Assembly (NCBI GenBank): GCA_905210435.1
Contig: CAJLWO010000001.1
Location: 1 to 64,000 of the forward strand
DNA length: 64,000 bases
Source of the DNA: an uncultured Bacteroidales bacterium
GTDB lineage: Bacteria; Bacteroidota; Bacteroidia; Bacteroidales; Muribaculaceae
Reading direction: 5' to 3'
Shown: piece after piece, positions 1 through 9,309 of the stretch
Position numbering within the stretch: position 1 is the stretch's first letter
Layout: the number at the start of each line of letters is the position of its first letter
Notes under the pieces: generated by a model
The model's database searches: none
Told to the model about the DNA's origin: nothing
Seen by the model: the letters and a program-made list of their open reading frames with translations, nothing else
Made by a program: the position numbers and the translations under genes

Positions 1-205
1 GAGCATGAAAAAATAATGTCGTTTTTCAACCTCCGAAGTCCATCGGAGGCGAAACCTTCCATGACGAGTATTACTTACCGTATAATGATATAAGTTCGCA
101 CAATTATCAATGAGGTGGCACAAATGGATAAAACATATGGGAATACTGCGAAATTGAAATGGAGGAAATATTTTGGAATTATTAGTTTGATGATAAAAAA
201 ATTCG
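1..205. other. AT-rich upstream region with one small hairpin
   Basis: No convincing coding sequence is seen here. A short stem, CCTCCGA at 31-37 with TCGGAGG at 44-50, may be the end of an upstream transcript, but it lacks a clear T-run. The rest is AT-rich sequence upstream of the purB promoter. Confidence 0.4.
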
Positions 206-213
206 TAACTTTG
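186..213 (+). promoter_or_regulatory. Bacteroidetes-type promoter of purB
   Basis: A -33-like TTTG (186-189) and a -7 box TAACTTTG (206-213) fit the Bacteroidetes housekeeping promoter TTTG-N-TAnnTTTG; the 16-nt spacer is slightly short. Transcription from about 220 would give a leader of about 175 nt containing a GCCGGCGATGAGGCCGG hairpin (about 234-250). The role of the leader is unknown. Confidence 0.6.
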
Positions 214-394
214 CAGGGATTAAATGTTTGAGTGCCGGCGATGAGGCCGGTGACCGACTTTTACCGGTAATTATTTTTCGAAGAAAGCAAGAATTAGATT
301 TTCGAAGAGAGCAATCAGTATGTTTCCGGAAGGGAGCAACCGTTATTACAAGTAATTAAAGCAATCATTATTAAGGTTTCAAAGATACGTTTCA

Positions 395-1738
395 ATGACA
401 CTCAGCCCATTAACCGCCGTTTCGCCTATCGATGGCCGCTATCGTTCAAAGACCGAGGCCCTCGACAAGTATTTCTCCGAGTATGCCCTCATATGCTATA
501 GAGTGCGTGTGGAGATTGAATATTTCATCGCGCTGTGCCGCATCCCGTTGCCGGCTCTGGCGGGGGTAGACCACGAGGTATTCCCCAAGCTTCGCGCCAT
601 CTACAATGATTTCAGCGTGGCCGACGCCGAGCGCATCAAGGAGATTGAATCAGTGACAAACCATGATGTCAAGGCTGTGGAATATTTCATCAAGGAACAG
701 TTTGACCGTCTGGGACTTGAAGCGTACAAGGAATTCATCCATTTCGGCCTTACGTCGCAGGACATCAACAACACTTCGGTGCCGATGTCAATCAAGGAGG
801 CCATCAGGGATGTGTACCGTCCGATGCTTTCCGAACTGATTGCGAAACTCGACTCGCTCGCCGACGAGTGGACCGACATACCGATGCTTGCCAAGACCCA
901 CGGCCAGCCGGCATCGCCCACACGTCTGGGTAAGGAAATCCGCGTATTCAGCTACCGTCTGCGCTGTCAGCTCGATGCCCTCGACAACGTGAAAATCAGC
1001 GGTAAGTTCGGCGGTGCCACGGGCAACTTCAACGCTCATCTGGCCGCCTACCCGACCATCAACTGGCAGGCTTTCGCCATCGGCTTCCTTCGCGACAGCC
1101 TCGGCATAGAGCGCGAGCAGTTCACCACCCAGATTTCCAACTACGACAACATGGCCGCCCTTTTCGACGCCATGCGCCGTATCAATACCATCATCCTCGA
1201 CCTTGACCGCGACATGTGGATGTACATCTCGATGGAATACTTCAAGCAGCGCATCAAAGCGGGCGAGGTAGGTTCGTCGGCGATGCCCCACAAGGTCAAT
1301 CCCATCGACTTCGAGAACTCCGAGGGCAATCTCGGCATAGCCGATGCCATTCTCTCGCATCTGGCCTCGAAGCTCCCGGTATCGCGTCTGCAGCGCGACC
1401 TTACCGACTCGACGGTGCTGCGCAACGTCGGTGTGCCGATGGGCCACATGCTCATAGCGCTCGCAAGCACGCTCAAAGGGCTCAACAAACTCATACTCAA
1501 CCGCGAGGCCATCGACAAGGATCTCTCCGCCATGTGGAATGTGGTGGCCGAAGGCATTCAGACCATACTCCGCCGCGAAGGTTATCCCAAGCCCTACGAG
1601 ACTCTCAAGGAGCTTACCCGCGTCAACTCCACCGTCACTGCAGAAAGCATCGCGGCGTTTATCGAGACGCTTAATGTCAGCGACGAGGTGAAGGCCGAAC
1701 TCCACCGTCTCTCCCCCTCGACCTACGTGGGATATTGA
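395..1738 (+). CDS. purB: Adenylosuccinate lyase
   Basis: Cytosolic lyase acting twice in purine synthesis: it splits SAICAR to AICAR and adenylosuccinate to AMP, releasing fumarate each time. The 447-residue protein has the normal length and begins with the family motif SPIDGRY. Superfamily signatures are in order: TSQDINN (120-126), KTHGQPASPT (167-176, with the conserved His169) and the flexible signature loop GSSAMPHKVNP (293-303), which holds the catalytic Ser. The start follows a leader with no strong Shine-Dalgarno, as is usual in this phylum. It stands alone as a transcription unit; purD lies 23 kb away on the other strand. Identification is secure. Confidence 0.97.
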   Translation: MTLSPLTAVSPIDGRYRSKTEALDKYFSEYALICYRVRVEIEYFIALCRIPLPALAGVDHEVFPKLRAIYNDFSVADAERIKEIESVTNHDVKAVEYFIKEQFDRLGLEAYKEFIHFGLTSQDINNTSVPMSIKEAIRDVYRPMLSELIAKLDSLADEWTDIPMLAKTHGQPASPTRLGKEIRVFSYRLRCQLDALDNVKISGKFGGATGNFNAHLAAYPTINWQAFAIGFLRDSLGIEREQFTTQISNYDNMAALFDAMRRINTIILDLDRDMWMYISMEYFKQRIKAGEVGSSAMPHKVNPIDFENSEGNLGIADAILSHLASKLPVSRLQRDLTDSTVLRNVGVPMGHMLIALASTLKGLNKLILNREAIDKDLSAMWNVVAEGIQTILRREGYPKPYETLKELTRVNSTVTAESIAAFIETLNVSDEVKAELHRLSPSTYVGY

Positions 1739-1745
1739 TCCGGGC

Positions 1746-1775
1746 ACCCGCCGGGCAAGATGAACCGGCGGGGCA
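1746..1775 (+). terminator. Hairpin after purB
   Basis: CCCGCCGG and CCGGCGGG form an 8-bp GC stem with a 10-nt loop just after the purB stop. Only a weak T-rich stretch follows (GTATTTGTT), so it may terminate inefficiently or only protect the 3' end. Confidence 0.5.
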
Positions 1776-2001
1776 CCGTATTTGTTAATCTGACATCTGT
1801 TTGTACATCTCTCGCACTATACCGACATATAAATCCGTTTAATCAAATCATATAAAAACATAAAATCAAAAACAAAAGGAACAACAATTTACGTGTCTGA
1901 AGGAATTTAAAACCAATACCATCTGAAACGTCAGACTCCTAACTTTCAAGATTGCCGCGAGGCATAAAAAACCATTTTAAAACAAAAAGCAAAACAGTGT
2001 T

Positions 2002-3588
2002 ATGGACACCAATGAGAAAAGACCGCGCCGTCCGCGTATCGGCGAAAACAAAGGGATGCTTGAAAGCTCCACAGGGGAAAATCCTCACTTCGAGAAGGTA
2101 GATTATACACCGGGTAACTACCAGGACAACCAGGGAGGCGAACGTGAAGGGCAGCAGCGTCCCTACCAGCACCGCCAGGGCGGATACAACAACCGTCAGG
2201 GTGGATACAATCAGGGATACAACCGTCAGGGCGGATACAACAACCGGAACAACGGCTACAACAACTATCGCCCGCGCCCCGACTACAACGCCGAGCAGCC
2301 CAAAGCAGCCGCCGAAGGCGACAGCGCCACAGCCCAGACTTCAGGCGAGGAGTACACTCCCCGTCAGCGTCAGGAGGGGGAATACCAGCCCCGCCAGTAC
2401 AACAACTACAATCAGGGACGTAACTACAACCGTCAGGGCGGATACAACAATAACCGTCAGGGCGGGTACAACAACCGTCAGAACAACGTATATAACAACA
2501 ACCGTCAGAGCGGATACAACAACCGCCAGAACAACGGTTACAACAATAACAACAACCGTCAGGGCGGTTACAACAACAACCAGGGCGGCTACAACAACAA
2601 CCATCAGGGAGGTTACAGCAACAATAACCGTCAGGGCGGGTACAACAACCGTCAGGGCGGCTATAACAACAATAACCGTCAGGGCGGATACAACAACAAT
2701 CGCCAGGGCGGATACAACAACAATAACCGTCAGGGCGGATACAACAACCAGGGTTACAACAACCGCCAGGGTGGATACAACAACCGTCAGGGCAACATGC
2801 CGCGCCAGGGCAAGAGCTTCACGCCGCGCCCCAAACGCATCGAGTATGAAATGCCTATACCCGACCCCAACGAACAGATACGCCTGAACAAGTTCATGGC
2901 CAACGCCGGCATCTGCTCGCGCCGCGAAGCCGACGAGTTCATCACCCAGGGCCTTGTAAAGGTCAACGGCAACGTAGTGACCGAGCTCGGCACCAAAATC
3001 TCGCACTCCGACACCGTTGAATACGACGAAAAGGTAGTGACACTGGAAAACAAGTGCTACATCCTGCTCAACAAGCCGAAAGACTGCGTGACCACGAGCG
3101 ACGACCCCAACGGACGTCTCACCGTGCTCGACCTCGTCAAAGGCGCATGCGACGAACGCATCTACCCCGTAGGACGTCTTGACCGCAACACCACCGGCGT
3201 GCTCCTGCTCACCAACGACGGCGACCTCGCCTCCAAACTCACCCACCCCAAATACGTCAAGAAGAAAATCTACCACGTATGGTGCGACAAGGATATCTCG
3301 GAGGACGACATGCAGCGCATCGCCGACGGTATCGAGCTTGACGACGGCCCCATCCACGCCGACGCTATCTCCTACGCCACCGAGACCGACCGCAACCAGG
3401 CCGGCATCGAAATCCACTCGGGCCGCAACCGCATCGTGCGCCGCATCTTCGAGTCGCTCGGCTACCACGTGACCAAGCTCGACCGCGTCTACTTCGCCGG
3501 ACTGACGAAGAAGAACCTGCCCCGCGGACGCTGGCGCTATCTCACCCAGGAGGAAGTCAACTACCTGAAGATGGGTTCGTTTGAATAA
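2002..3588 (+). CDS. rluB: RluB-family 23S rRNA pseudouridine synthase with long RGGYN low-complexity N-terminus
   Basis: The C-terminal half (about residues 290-528) is a normal RluB/RsuA-type pseudouridine synthase: an S4 RNA-binding domain starting at EQIRLNKFMANAG (about 291) and a catalytic motif YPVGRLDRNTTG with the expected nucleophile Asp394. RluB modifies U2605 (E. coli numbering) of 23S rRNA. The N-terminal ~285 residues are not part of the enzyme fold: about 20 copies of a unit like RQGGYNNN or NRQGGYNN, dominated by Asn, Gly, Tyr, Arg and Gln, spread over about residues 46-270, with a less repetitive acidic stretch near 95-130. This looks intrinsically disordered and RNA-binding, resembling RGG/YG-rich condensate proteins. 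The stop codon overlaps the asnS start by 1 nt (TAATG), implying coupled translation. Confidence 0.9.
   Translation: MDTNEKRPRRPRIGENKGMLESSTGENPHFEKVDYTPGNYQDNQGGEREGQQRPYQHRQGGYNNRQGGYNQGYNRQGGYNNRNNGYNNYRPRPDYNAEQPKAAAEGDSATAQTSGEEYTPRQRQEGEYQPRQYNNYNQGRNYNRQGGYNNNRQGGYNNRQNNVYNNNRQSGYNNRQNNGYNNNNNRQGGYNNNQGGYNNNHQGGYSNNNRQGGYNNRQGGYNNNNRQGGYNNNRQGGYNNNNRQGGYNNQGYNNRQGGYNNRQGNMPRQGKSFTPRPKRIEYEMPIPDPNEQIRLNKFMANAGICSRREADEFITQGLVKVNGNVVTELGTKISHSDTVEYDEKVVTLENKCYILLNKPKDCVTTSDDPNGRLTVLDLVKGACDERIYPVGRLDRNTTGVLLLTNDGDLASKLTHPKYVKKKIYHVWCDKDISEDDMQRIADGIELDDGPIHADAISYATETDRNQAGIEIHSGRNRIVRRIFESLGYHVTKLDRVYFAGLTKKNLPRGRWRYLTQEEVNYLKMGSFE
2160..2805 (+). repeat. In-gene tandem repeat encoding RQGGYNN units
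   Basis: The DNA repeats in phase with the peptide: CGTCAGGGCGG followed by TACAACAAC recurs with 18- to 30-nt spacing and few synonymous changes, densest from 2430 to 2790. High nucleotide identity between units indicates recent expansion by slippage or recombination, so the copy number probably varies between strains. Confidence 0.85.
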
Positions 3589-5000
3589 TGAGTAAAAAAA
3601 GTAAAACTGCAATGAAAAGAACAAAAATAGTTGACCTCTTCAGCGCCGACATGCTCGGCAAGGAGGTCAGTGTCAAAGGATGGGTGCGCACCCGCCGCGG
3701 CAACAAACACGTGCAGTTCGTCGCCCTCAACGACGGCTCGACTATCCGCAACATACAGATAGTATTCGACCTCGCCAAGTTTGACGAAGAGCAGCTCAAA
3801 GCCGTATCGACCGGTTCGGCAATCCACGTCACCGGCATGCTCGTGGAGTCGATGGGCAAAGGCCAGACATGCGAGATTCAGGCCGACATGCTCGAAATCT
3901 ACGGTAGCGCAGACCCCGAGAAATATCCCCTGCAGAAGAAGGGTCACACCCTCGAGTTCCTGCGCGAGATAGCCCACCTGCGTCCCCGCACCAACACCTT
4001 CGGCGCGGTGCTGCGCATTCGCTCGGCCCTCGCCTTCGCCATCCACAAATTCTTCCGGGAGAGAGGCTTCTACTACCTCCACACTCCGCTCATCACAGCG
4101 AGCGACTGCGAAGGAGCCGGCGCAATGTTCCAGGTCACCACACTTGACCTCGAGAACCCGCCCCGCAACGAGGAGGGCAAAGTGGACTACACCCAGGACT
4201 TCTTCGGCAAGACCACCGCTCTGACCGTATCGGGCCAGCTCGAAGGTGAGCTCGGCGCGACCGCGCTAGGCGCCATCTACACTTTCGGCCCCACATTCCG
4301 CGCCGAAAACTCCAACACTCCGCGCCACCTTGCCGAGTTCTGGATGATAGAGCCCGAAGTCGCTTTCAACGACATCATCGACAACATGGAACTCGCCGAG
4401 GACTTCATCAAATACTGCATCAGCTATGCGCTCGACAACTGCCGCGACGACATCGAATTCCTCAACGAGATGTACGACAAAGAGCTTATCGCACGACTCG
4501 AAAGCGTGTTGAAAAGCGACTTCGTGCGCCTGAGCTACACCGACGGTGTCAAAATCCTTGAAGAGTCGGGCAAAAAATTCGAATTCCCCGTCTACTGGGG
4601 TGCCGACCTGCAGAGCGAGCACGAGCGCTTCCTCGTCGAGGAGCACTTCAAACGCCCTGTAATCCTTACCGATTACCCCAAGGAAATCAAGGCCTTCTAC
4701 ATGAAGCAGAACGAAGACGGAAAGACCGTGCGCGCCATGGACGTGCTCTTCCCCAAAATCGGCGAAATCATCGGCGGTTCGGAACGAGAGGAGAACTACG
4801 ACAAACTCATGCAGCGCATCGAGGAACTCAACATACCGATGAAGGATATGTGGTGGTATCTCGACACCCGCCGCTTCGGCACCGTGCCTCACTCGGGCTT
4901 CGGCCTCGGCTTCGAGCGCCTCGTACTGTTCGTGACCGGCATGACCAACATCCGCGACGTAATCCCCTTCCCCCGCACCCCGGGCAACGCCGAGTTCTAA
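3588..5000 (+). CDS. asnS: Asparaginyl-tRNA synthetase
   Basis: Class IIb aminoacyl-tRNA synthetase that charges tRNA-Asn. An N-terminal OB-fold anticodon-binding domain (VSVKGWVRTRRGNKHVQFV, about 22-40) is followed by the class II catalytic core with motif 2 (FRAENSNTPRHLAEFWMIEPE region) and a C-terminal motif 3 (GFGLGFERLVLF) ending in PRTPGNAEF. The protein is 470 residues, normal for AsnRS. The first ATG overlaps the rluB stop; a second ATG 24 nt downstream (MKRTKIVDLF) is equally plausible. The pairing with rluB suggests a small translation/ribosome-maturation unit. Confidence 0.96.
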   Translation: MSKKSKTAMKRTKIVDLFSADMLGKEVSVKGWVRTRRGNKHVQFVALNDGSTIRNIQIVFDLAKFDEEQLKAVSTGSAIHVTGMLVESMGKGQTCEIQADMLEIYGSADPEKYPLQKKGHTLEFLREIAHLRPRTNTFGAVLRIRSALAFAIHKFFRERGFYYLHTPLITASDCEGAGAMFQVTTLDLENPPRNEEGKVDYTQDFFGKTTALTVSGQLEGELGATALGAIYTFGPTFRAENSNTPRHLAEFWMIEPEVAFNDIIDNMELAEDFIKYCISYALDNCRDDIEFLNEMYDKELIARLESVLKSDFVRLSYTDGVKILEESGKKFEFPVYWGADLQSEHERFLVEEHFKRPVILTDYPKEIKAFYMKQNEDGKTVRAMDVLFPKIGEIIGGSEREENYDKLMQRIEELNIPMKDMWWYLDTRRFGTVPHSGFGLGFERLVLFVTGMTNIRDVIPFPRTPGNAEF

Positions 5001-5016
5001 CGACAACGTATCAACT

Positions 5017-5043
5017 TGTAGGAACGCGATTTATCGCGTCCGC
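5017..5043. repeat. Palindromic repeat, family A (GACGCGAT-type), partial copy
   Basis: TGTAGGAACGCGATTTATCG with the following bases is one half of the family A palindrome (core ACGCGATnnATCGCGT) found again at 15035, 15100, 15435, 38941, 42314, 57440 and 63069. It lies in the asnS 3' region. Confidence 0.75.
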
Positions 5044-5076
5044 ATCAGGCGACAGTATTTTGCCATTCGGGCGCGG

Positions 5077-5142
5077 AGGGTGTTGCAGAACTGATGTTGA
5101 TGACTGCATGATGTAGGGCTGCTCCCCGGAGCAGCCCTACAA
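5077..5142. repeat. Palindromic repeat, family B, single hairpin
   Basis: GTAGGGCTGCTCCCCGGAGC with its complement forms a perfect hairpin at 5113-5141. It is preceded by a conserved flank starting GAGGGTGTTGCAGAACTGAT (5077 on), which also precedes the family B copy at 23569. Unlike the 80-bp two-hairpin copies elsewhere, only one hairpin is present here. Confidence 0.8.
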
Positions 5143-5382
5143 CATGGCGTATAATATATACAATATATTGCATCCCCCTACAGGCTGACGGATACGTTCG
5201 TAACGGCAGGCGACTGATTTTGAATAAAACAACCGTTTATTATACCAATATTAAGCATTTCATAGATTGGAGGTGGCATATATCGACAGATAAAAGCTGA
5301 ATAACTATAACCCAACCTGCGACGTTTCGACACGTCATGGTAAAAATATTTTCGCAATAATCAAAAAATCAGGCGAAAAAGT

Positions 5383-5413
5383 TTTGCCGTGTCGAAAACT
5401 ATGCTTAATTTTG
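5383..5413 (+). promoter_or_regulatory. Promoter of rpsU
   Basis: TTTG (5383-5386), a 19-nt spacer and TAATTTTG (5406-5413) make a near-ideal Bacteroidetes promoter. The inferred leader before rpsU is about 55 nt and A-rich. Confidence 0.75.
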
Positions 5414-5476
5414 CCCCGCAAAACGCATAATAAATTGTAAATAAATCAAAATCAACAATAAAACCAAATCACCAAT

Positions 5477-5668
5477 ATGATTATCGTACAAGTAAAAGAA
5501 GGCGAGAACATCGAAAAAGCGCTCAAAAAATTCAAACGTAAATTTGAAAAAACAGGTATCGTAAAAGAACTCCGCAGCCGTCAGGCTTTTGAGAAACCCT
5601 CAGTAGCCAACCGTAAGAAAATGATGAAGGCTGTTTACGTGCAGAAACTCCGCACCGTAGAGGAATAA
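5477..5668 (+). CDS. rpsU: 30S ribosomal protein S21
   Basis: Small basic protein of the 30S subunit platform that takes part in initiation near the 16S 3' end. The 63 residues match the S21 pattern: IIVQVKEGENIEKALKKFKR at the N-terminus, then a Lys/Arg-rich helical tail. It is expressed alone, bounded by its own promoter and a strong terminator. In Bacteroidota, S21 (with S18 and S6) is reported to help sequester the anti-Shine-Dalgarno sequence; no special feature of that kind can be read here. Confidence 0.96.
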   Translation: MIIVQVKEGENIEKALKKFKRKFEKTGIVKELRSRQAFEKPSVANRKKMMKAVYVQKLRTVEE

Positions 5669-5727
5669 TTTCCCCTTCTTTACAATTACAATACACACGC
5701 AGCCGGAAGGCCGTGTGACAATCATAC

Positions 5728-5773
5728 TTCACCATGACAGGCATTTATACTTGTCATGGTGAAGTTTTTTTTT
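5728..5773 (+). terminator. Intrinsic terminator after rpsU
   Basis: CTTCACCATGACA (5728-5740) pairs perfectly with TGTCATGGTGAAG (5752-5764) and is followed by nine T residues: a textbook rho-independent terminator. Confidence 0.93.
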
Positions 5774-5785
5774 ATAATAATTCAT

Positions 5786-5793
5786 TATATTTG
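5786..5793 (+). promoter_or_regulatory. Promoter of the 1067-residue secreted protein gene
   Basis: TATATTTG matches the -7 box and lies 46 nt before the chosen ATG, directly after the rpsU terminator. Confidence 0.6.
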
Positions 5794-5838
5794 CATAAAT
5801 TATACATATATTTATTATTTACTCATAAACAATCACTA

Positions 5839-8800
5839 ATGAAGCAATTTATCACGATTCTTGCTCTGGGCATAGCCGCATCGGCAGCCGGCTCACCTTC
5901 CGGCCCGGCACGCTCCGCTTCGCTCGAAAACCTTCGCATCAAGGGCATTCTGATGTATGACAACGACAAAAATGTCGAGAATTTCGGATTGTATGAATAT
6001 ACAGTCACCCCTGATGTTACGCGCCGTATGCTCACCCCTATCCGCGCCGTGTCGGCCAACGGAGGCAGCGTGGCAGTCGACAACAAGCTCTACACGTTCC
6101 AGTATGACATCCAGTACGGCTTTGTCAACTCGGCACGCTACTACGTCTACGACCTTACCACCGGCGAGCAGCTCAGTTCCACATCGATGGGCTACGACCT
6201 CGCCACGGCCTACAGCCACGCAGCCGTATCAAGCGCCGTCGATCCCGTAAGCGGCACCGTCTACTCCTCGGGCTACGAATACAACGAAGCCGACAAGACC
6301 CTGACCGTAAAACTGAAAACGTGGGATCTCGCCAACAACACAAAAGCCACTGTCGGCAGCATGCAGGCACCCCTTATAGCCATGGCATTTGACAAGGACG
6401 GCCAGCTGTGGGGCATCACCGCAAGCTCATCAACCACTTCGACCGACGGCGGTTTCCTCATAAAAGTCGACAAAGCCACCGGAGCCATGACCGTCATCGG
6501 CGACACCGGCGTACGCCCGTACTACGACCAGTCGGCCGTAATCGACCCCGTCAGCGGCACATTCTACTGGCTCGCCAACACACAGGCGGAAGAAGCCAAT
6601 CTCTATACCGTCGACCTCACTACCGCCAAAGCCACCCTCATCAGCGCTTTCCCCAACGGCGACGAGATAGTGGCCGCCACAATCGACCCGACAGAATATG
6701 ACGACGCCGCTCCCTCGCCCGTCAGAAACATCACCCTCACCCCGTCGGCCCCCTACAATGTCGAGATAGCATTTGACATGCCGTCGACAAGCTATGACGG
6801 CTCGGCACTTACAGGCAACCTGACATGGACAGCCGTGATAAAAGGCACGACGACCGTCACCCGCACAGGTGTTGCCGAAGCGGGCGCCCGCGTAGCGGAA
6901 ACCGTGGCGCTTGACGCATCGCAACCGGCAACCATCATCATTACGGCAACCAAGGACGGCGCAAACGGGCCGGAAGCCGAAGCATCAGCCTATATCGGCT
7001 ATGACAAAATGAACGCCGTGACCGACCTTACCCTCAAATATGCCGACGGCACCAACACCCTGACATGGACAGCGCCGGAGACCGGACATTACAACGGGTT
7101 GAAATCGGCCGACGGTTTCCGCTACATCATCAAGCGCATGCCCGAAGGCGTCACCGTGGCCGAAGCCCACGCCGCAACCACCTTCACCGAGGCTGTCACC
7201 GACGACAATCTCCGCAACACCTATTACACGGTCGCTACCGTCAACGGCGACGTGACAGGCGACGAGGCATCCTCCAACACCGTCATCACCGGCTCGGCCG
7301 TCACTCCCCCCTACTCACAGGATTTCGACCTCGCTACCTCTCTCGACCTCTACTCCACGGTCGACGCCAACAAGGACAACAATACCTGGTATTATTCGGT
7401 AAAATCCGTCAAATACCGCCAGTCGACAACAAAAGCCGCCGACGACTATCTTTTCACTCCGGCATTCAGCCTCAAGGCCGGTTATAGTTACGAGCTCACT
7501 TTCGACGGCAACGGCACCAACACCCGCTACACCAACCTGCTCGACGTGGTCATCGCATCAGCTCCCGAGGCCGAAAGCGCCGTATCGCTCATTGACGAGC
7601 CTTTATCATACAGCAACGACACCCGCTCAGTCATCACCAAGACCGTAACCGTCACCCCAAAGGCCGACGGCAAATATTATATCGGCTTCCATCTCACAAG
7701 CGCCAAATCGCAGGGCACATTCACCATCGACAACGTAAGCCTCTCGGCCGGAAAGTCGACTGCCGTACCCGCCCTCCCCGACGGTTTTGACGTCATGGCC
7801 GGAGCCAAAGGCGAACTTAAAGCCTACATCAGCGTCACCGCACCGTTGGCCACCGCCGCAGGCACAGCCACCAATCCCCCGCTGCAGCTCACACTGCAAA
7901 GAGGCGAGACCGTAATCACGAAAGCCGCCATGAATCCCGGCGAAACCAAGGACATAGTTGACGACAGCATGACCGAATCGGGCATCTATACCTACACCGC
8001 CAAATTCTCCAACGCCGATGGCGAAGGTGAAGCCGCAGAAGTGAAGGTATTCATCGGCACAGACTCACCCGCCGCACCGACCGATGTCGTGCTCACCGAC
8101 AACAACGACGGAACAGCACTCGTCAGCTGGAGCCTCCCCGCCCGTGGCGTCAACGACGGATATGTCGACACCGATAAGGTCATCTGCACCATCCTTGCCG
8201 CAACCGGCGACACAGTGCTCAAGACAGGCATCAAAGGCACATCGTCCACCGTCGCGATACCCTCGGATGGCGCACAGGCATTCTACTCCGTCAAGGTAGC
8301 CGCAGCCTACACCGACAATGTCACCGCTCCCGCCACCGCCTCCAACGAAATCCTTTCCGGCGCACCCTACGCACTGCCATACGCCGAATCGTGGGCCGAC
8401 GCCACCGCCTCCACCACTCCCTGGACCAAAGAGGTCGTATCGGGCAAAAGCTATGATACATCGTGGAACGCACGCGCCGACAAAACCCAGGACAATGACG
8501 GCGGAGCAGCCGATATGACAGCCTACGCCGCAGCGTCAAGCCGTTGGGCAGGACCGAAAATCGACATTTCAACAGCTGCCGAACCCGTTGCAAGCGCCTA
8601 CGTCTACCTCCCCGACGGCAATACCATCCTGACTCTCCAGCTTCAGAAAGACAACGGCGAATGGGTCGACCTCGCAACCGTTGACGACGCAGCCGACGAT
8701 TGGGTACCCGTCACCGCCCCGCTCACAGCCTACAAGAGCAAGAACGTACGTCTCGGTCTGCTCGGCGAATGCACCGGCGGCATGCGCTTCATCTACGTCG

Positions 8801-9042
8801 ACAACCTCACGGTCAAGGACAAACAAAGCGGCGTTGACAGCATCACCGGCGACAACGATATCAAGATAACCGCCCTCGACGGCACCATTACCGTCATTGC
8901 CGGCCAACAGCTCCCGATAGCCGTATACACCCCCGACGGACGCTGTATCCAAAGCCTCACAGCACAATCAGCCGTGTTCCGTCTCAACGCAGGCATCTAC
9001 ATAGTCAAAGCAGGCACCCGCACCGCCAAAGTGACCCTCTGA
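5839..9042 (+). CDS. Large secreted protein with beta-propeller-like N-terminus, Fn3-like domains and type-IX-like C-terminal tail
   Basis: No specific function is recognised. I start at ATG 5839 because it gives a clean signal peptide (MKQFITILALGIAASAAGSP); a start at 5734 would lie inside the rpsU terminator. The mature protein is about 1,045 residues. Roughly residues 30-285 contain repeated Gly/Asp/Thr-rich blocks like those of beta-propellers. Several Fn3-like sandwiches follow (PSPVRNITLTPSAPYNVEIA, DKMNAVTDLTLKYADGTNTL, DSPAAPTDVVLTDNNDGTAL). Two blocks with motifs such as PYSQDFDLATSLDLYS and PYAESWADA resemble choice-of-anchor/MAM-type lectin domains. The last ~55 residues (AVYTPDGRCIQS, then AGIYIVKAG) match the tail shared by four other proteins in the window. 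Probably a surface or secreted glycan- or protein-binding protein. Confidence 0.85.
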   Translation: MKQFITILALGIAASAAGSPSGPARSASLENLRIKGILMYDNDKNVENFGLYEYTVTPDVTRRMLTPIRAVSANGGSVAVDNKLYTFQYDIQYGFVNSARYYVYDLTTGEQLSSTSMGYDLATAYSHAAVSSAVDPVSGTVYSSGYEYNEADKTLTVKLKTWDLANNTKATVGSMQAPLIAMAFDKDGQLWGITASSSTTSTDGGFLIKVDKATGAMTVIGDTGVRPYYDQSAVIDPVSGTFYWLANTQAEEANLYTVDLTTAKATLISAFPNGDEIVAATIDPTEYDDAAPSPVRNITLTPSAPYNVEIAFDMPSTSYDGSALTGNLTWTAVIKGTTTVTRTGVAEAGARVAETVALDASQPATIIITATKDGANGPEAEASAYIGYDKMNAVTDLTLKYADGTNTLTWTAPETGHYNGLKSADGFRYIIKRMPEGVTVAEAHAATTFTEAVTDDNLRNTYYTVATVNGDVTGDEASSNTVITGSAVTPPYSQDFDLATSLDLYSTVDANKDNNTWYYSVKSVKYRQSTTKAADDYLFTPAFSLKAGYSYELTFDGNGTNTRYTNLLDVVIASAPEAESAVSLIDEPLSYSNDTRSVITKTVTVTPKADGKYYIGFHLTSAKSQGTFTIDNVSLSAGKSTAVPALPDGFDVMAGAKGELKAYISVTAPLATAAGTATNPPLQLTLQRGETVITKAAMNPGETKDIVDDSMTESGIYTYTAKFSNADGEGEAAEVKVFIGTDSPAAPTDVVLTDNNDGTALVSWSLPARGVNDGYVDTDKVICTILAATGDTVLKTGIKGTSSTVAIPSDGAQAFYSVKVAAAYTDNVTAPATASNEILSGAPYALPYAESWADATASTTPWTKEVVSGKSYDTSWNARADKTQDNDGGAADMTAYAAASSRWAGPKIDISTAAEPVASAYVYLPDGNTILTLQLQKDNGEWVDLATVDDAADDWVPVTAPLTAYKSKNVRLGLLGECTGGMRFIYVDNLTVKDKQSGVDSITGDNDIKITALDGTITVIAGQQLPIAVYTPDGRCIQSLTAQSAVFRLNAGIYIVKAGTRTAKVTL

Positions 9043-9085
9043 CACCGGAATAAAGCATTGCGACACTGATGTCGACAACCCCATG

Positions 9086-9167
9086 ATGTAGGGCTGCTCC
9101 CCGGAGCAGCCGATAGCGAAAATTGGTCATCAGCTATCGGCGGCTGCACCGGGGTGCAGCCCTACAA
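9086..9167. repeat. Palindromic repeat, family B, two-hairpin copy
   Basis: The left arm begins GTAGGGCTGCTCCCCGGAGC and the right arm ends GCACCGGGGTGCAGCCCTAC. Between them GCCGATAGC pairs with GCTATCGGC. The whole ~80 bp can fold into one cruciform. Sister copies are at 11261 and 23569. Confidence 0.85.
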
Positions 9168-9309
9168 AATATAACGTTAACATTACTTTGCGACATTGCC
9201 ATCTGATTCAATCCGATTTTTCCGCATGGTGATATTTTTCGGATGGAATATTTGGAAAATAGAAAATAATGGTCTATATTCGTATCGTTTCAATCGTGCG
9301 ACAGCCGTT

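Noticed and set aside
788..1747. Long minus-strand open frames opposite purB, rluB, asnS, purD, xylB and others
   Set aside because: High-GC third positions create long antisense frames; their translations show no protein family and are His/Val/Gly-rich shadows of the sense genes.
2160..2805. CRISPR-like spacing in the rluB repeats
   Set aside because: The repeats are in frame, short, unevenly spaced and code for a regular peptide; there are no unique spacers or cas genes.
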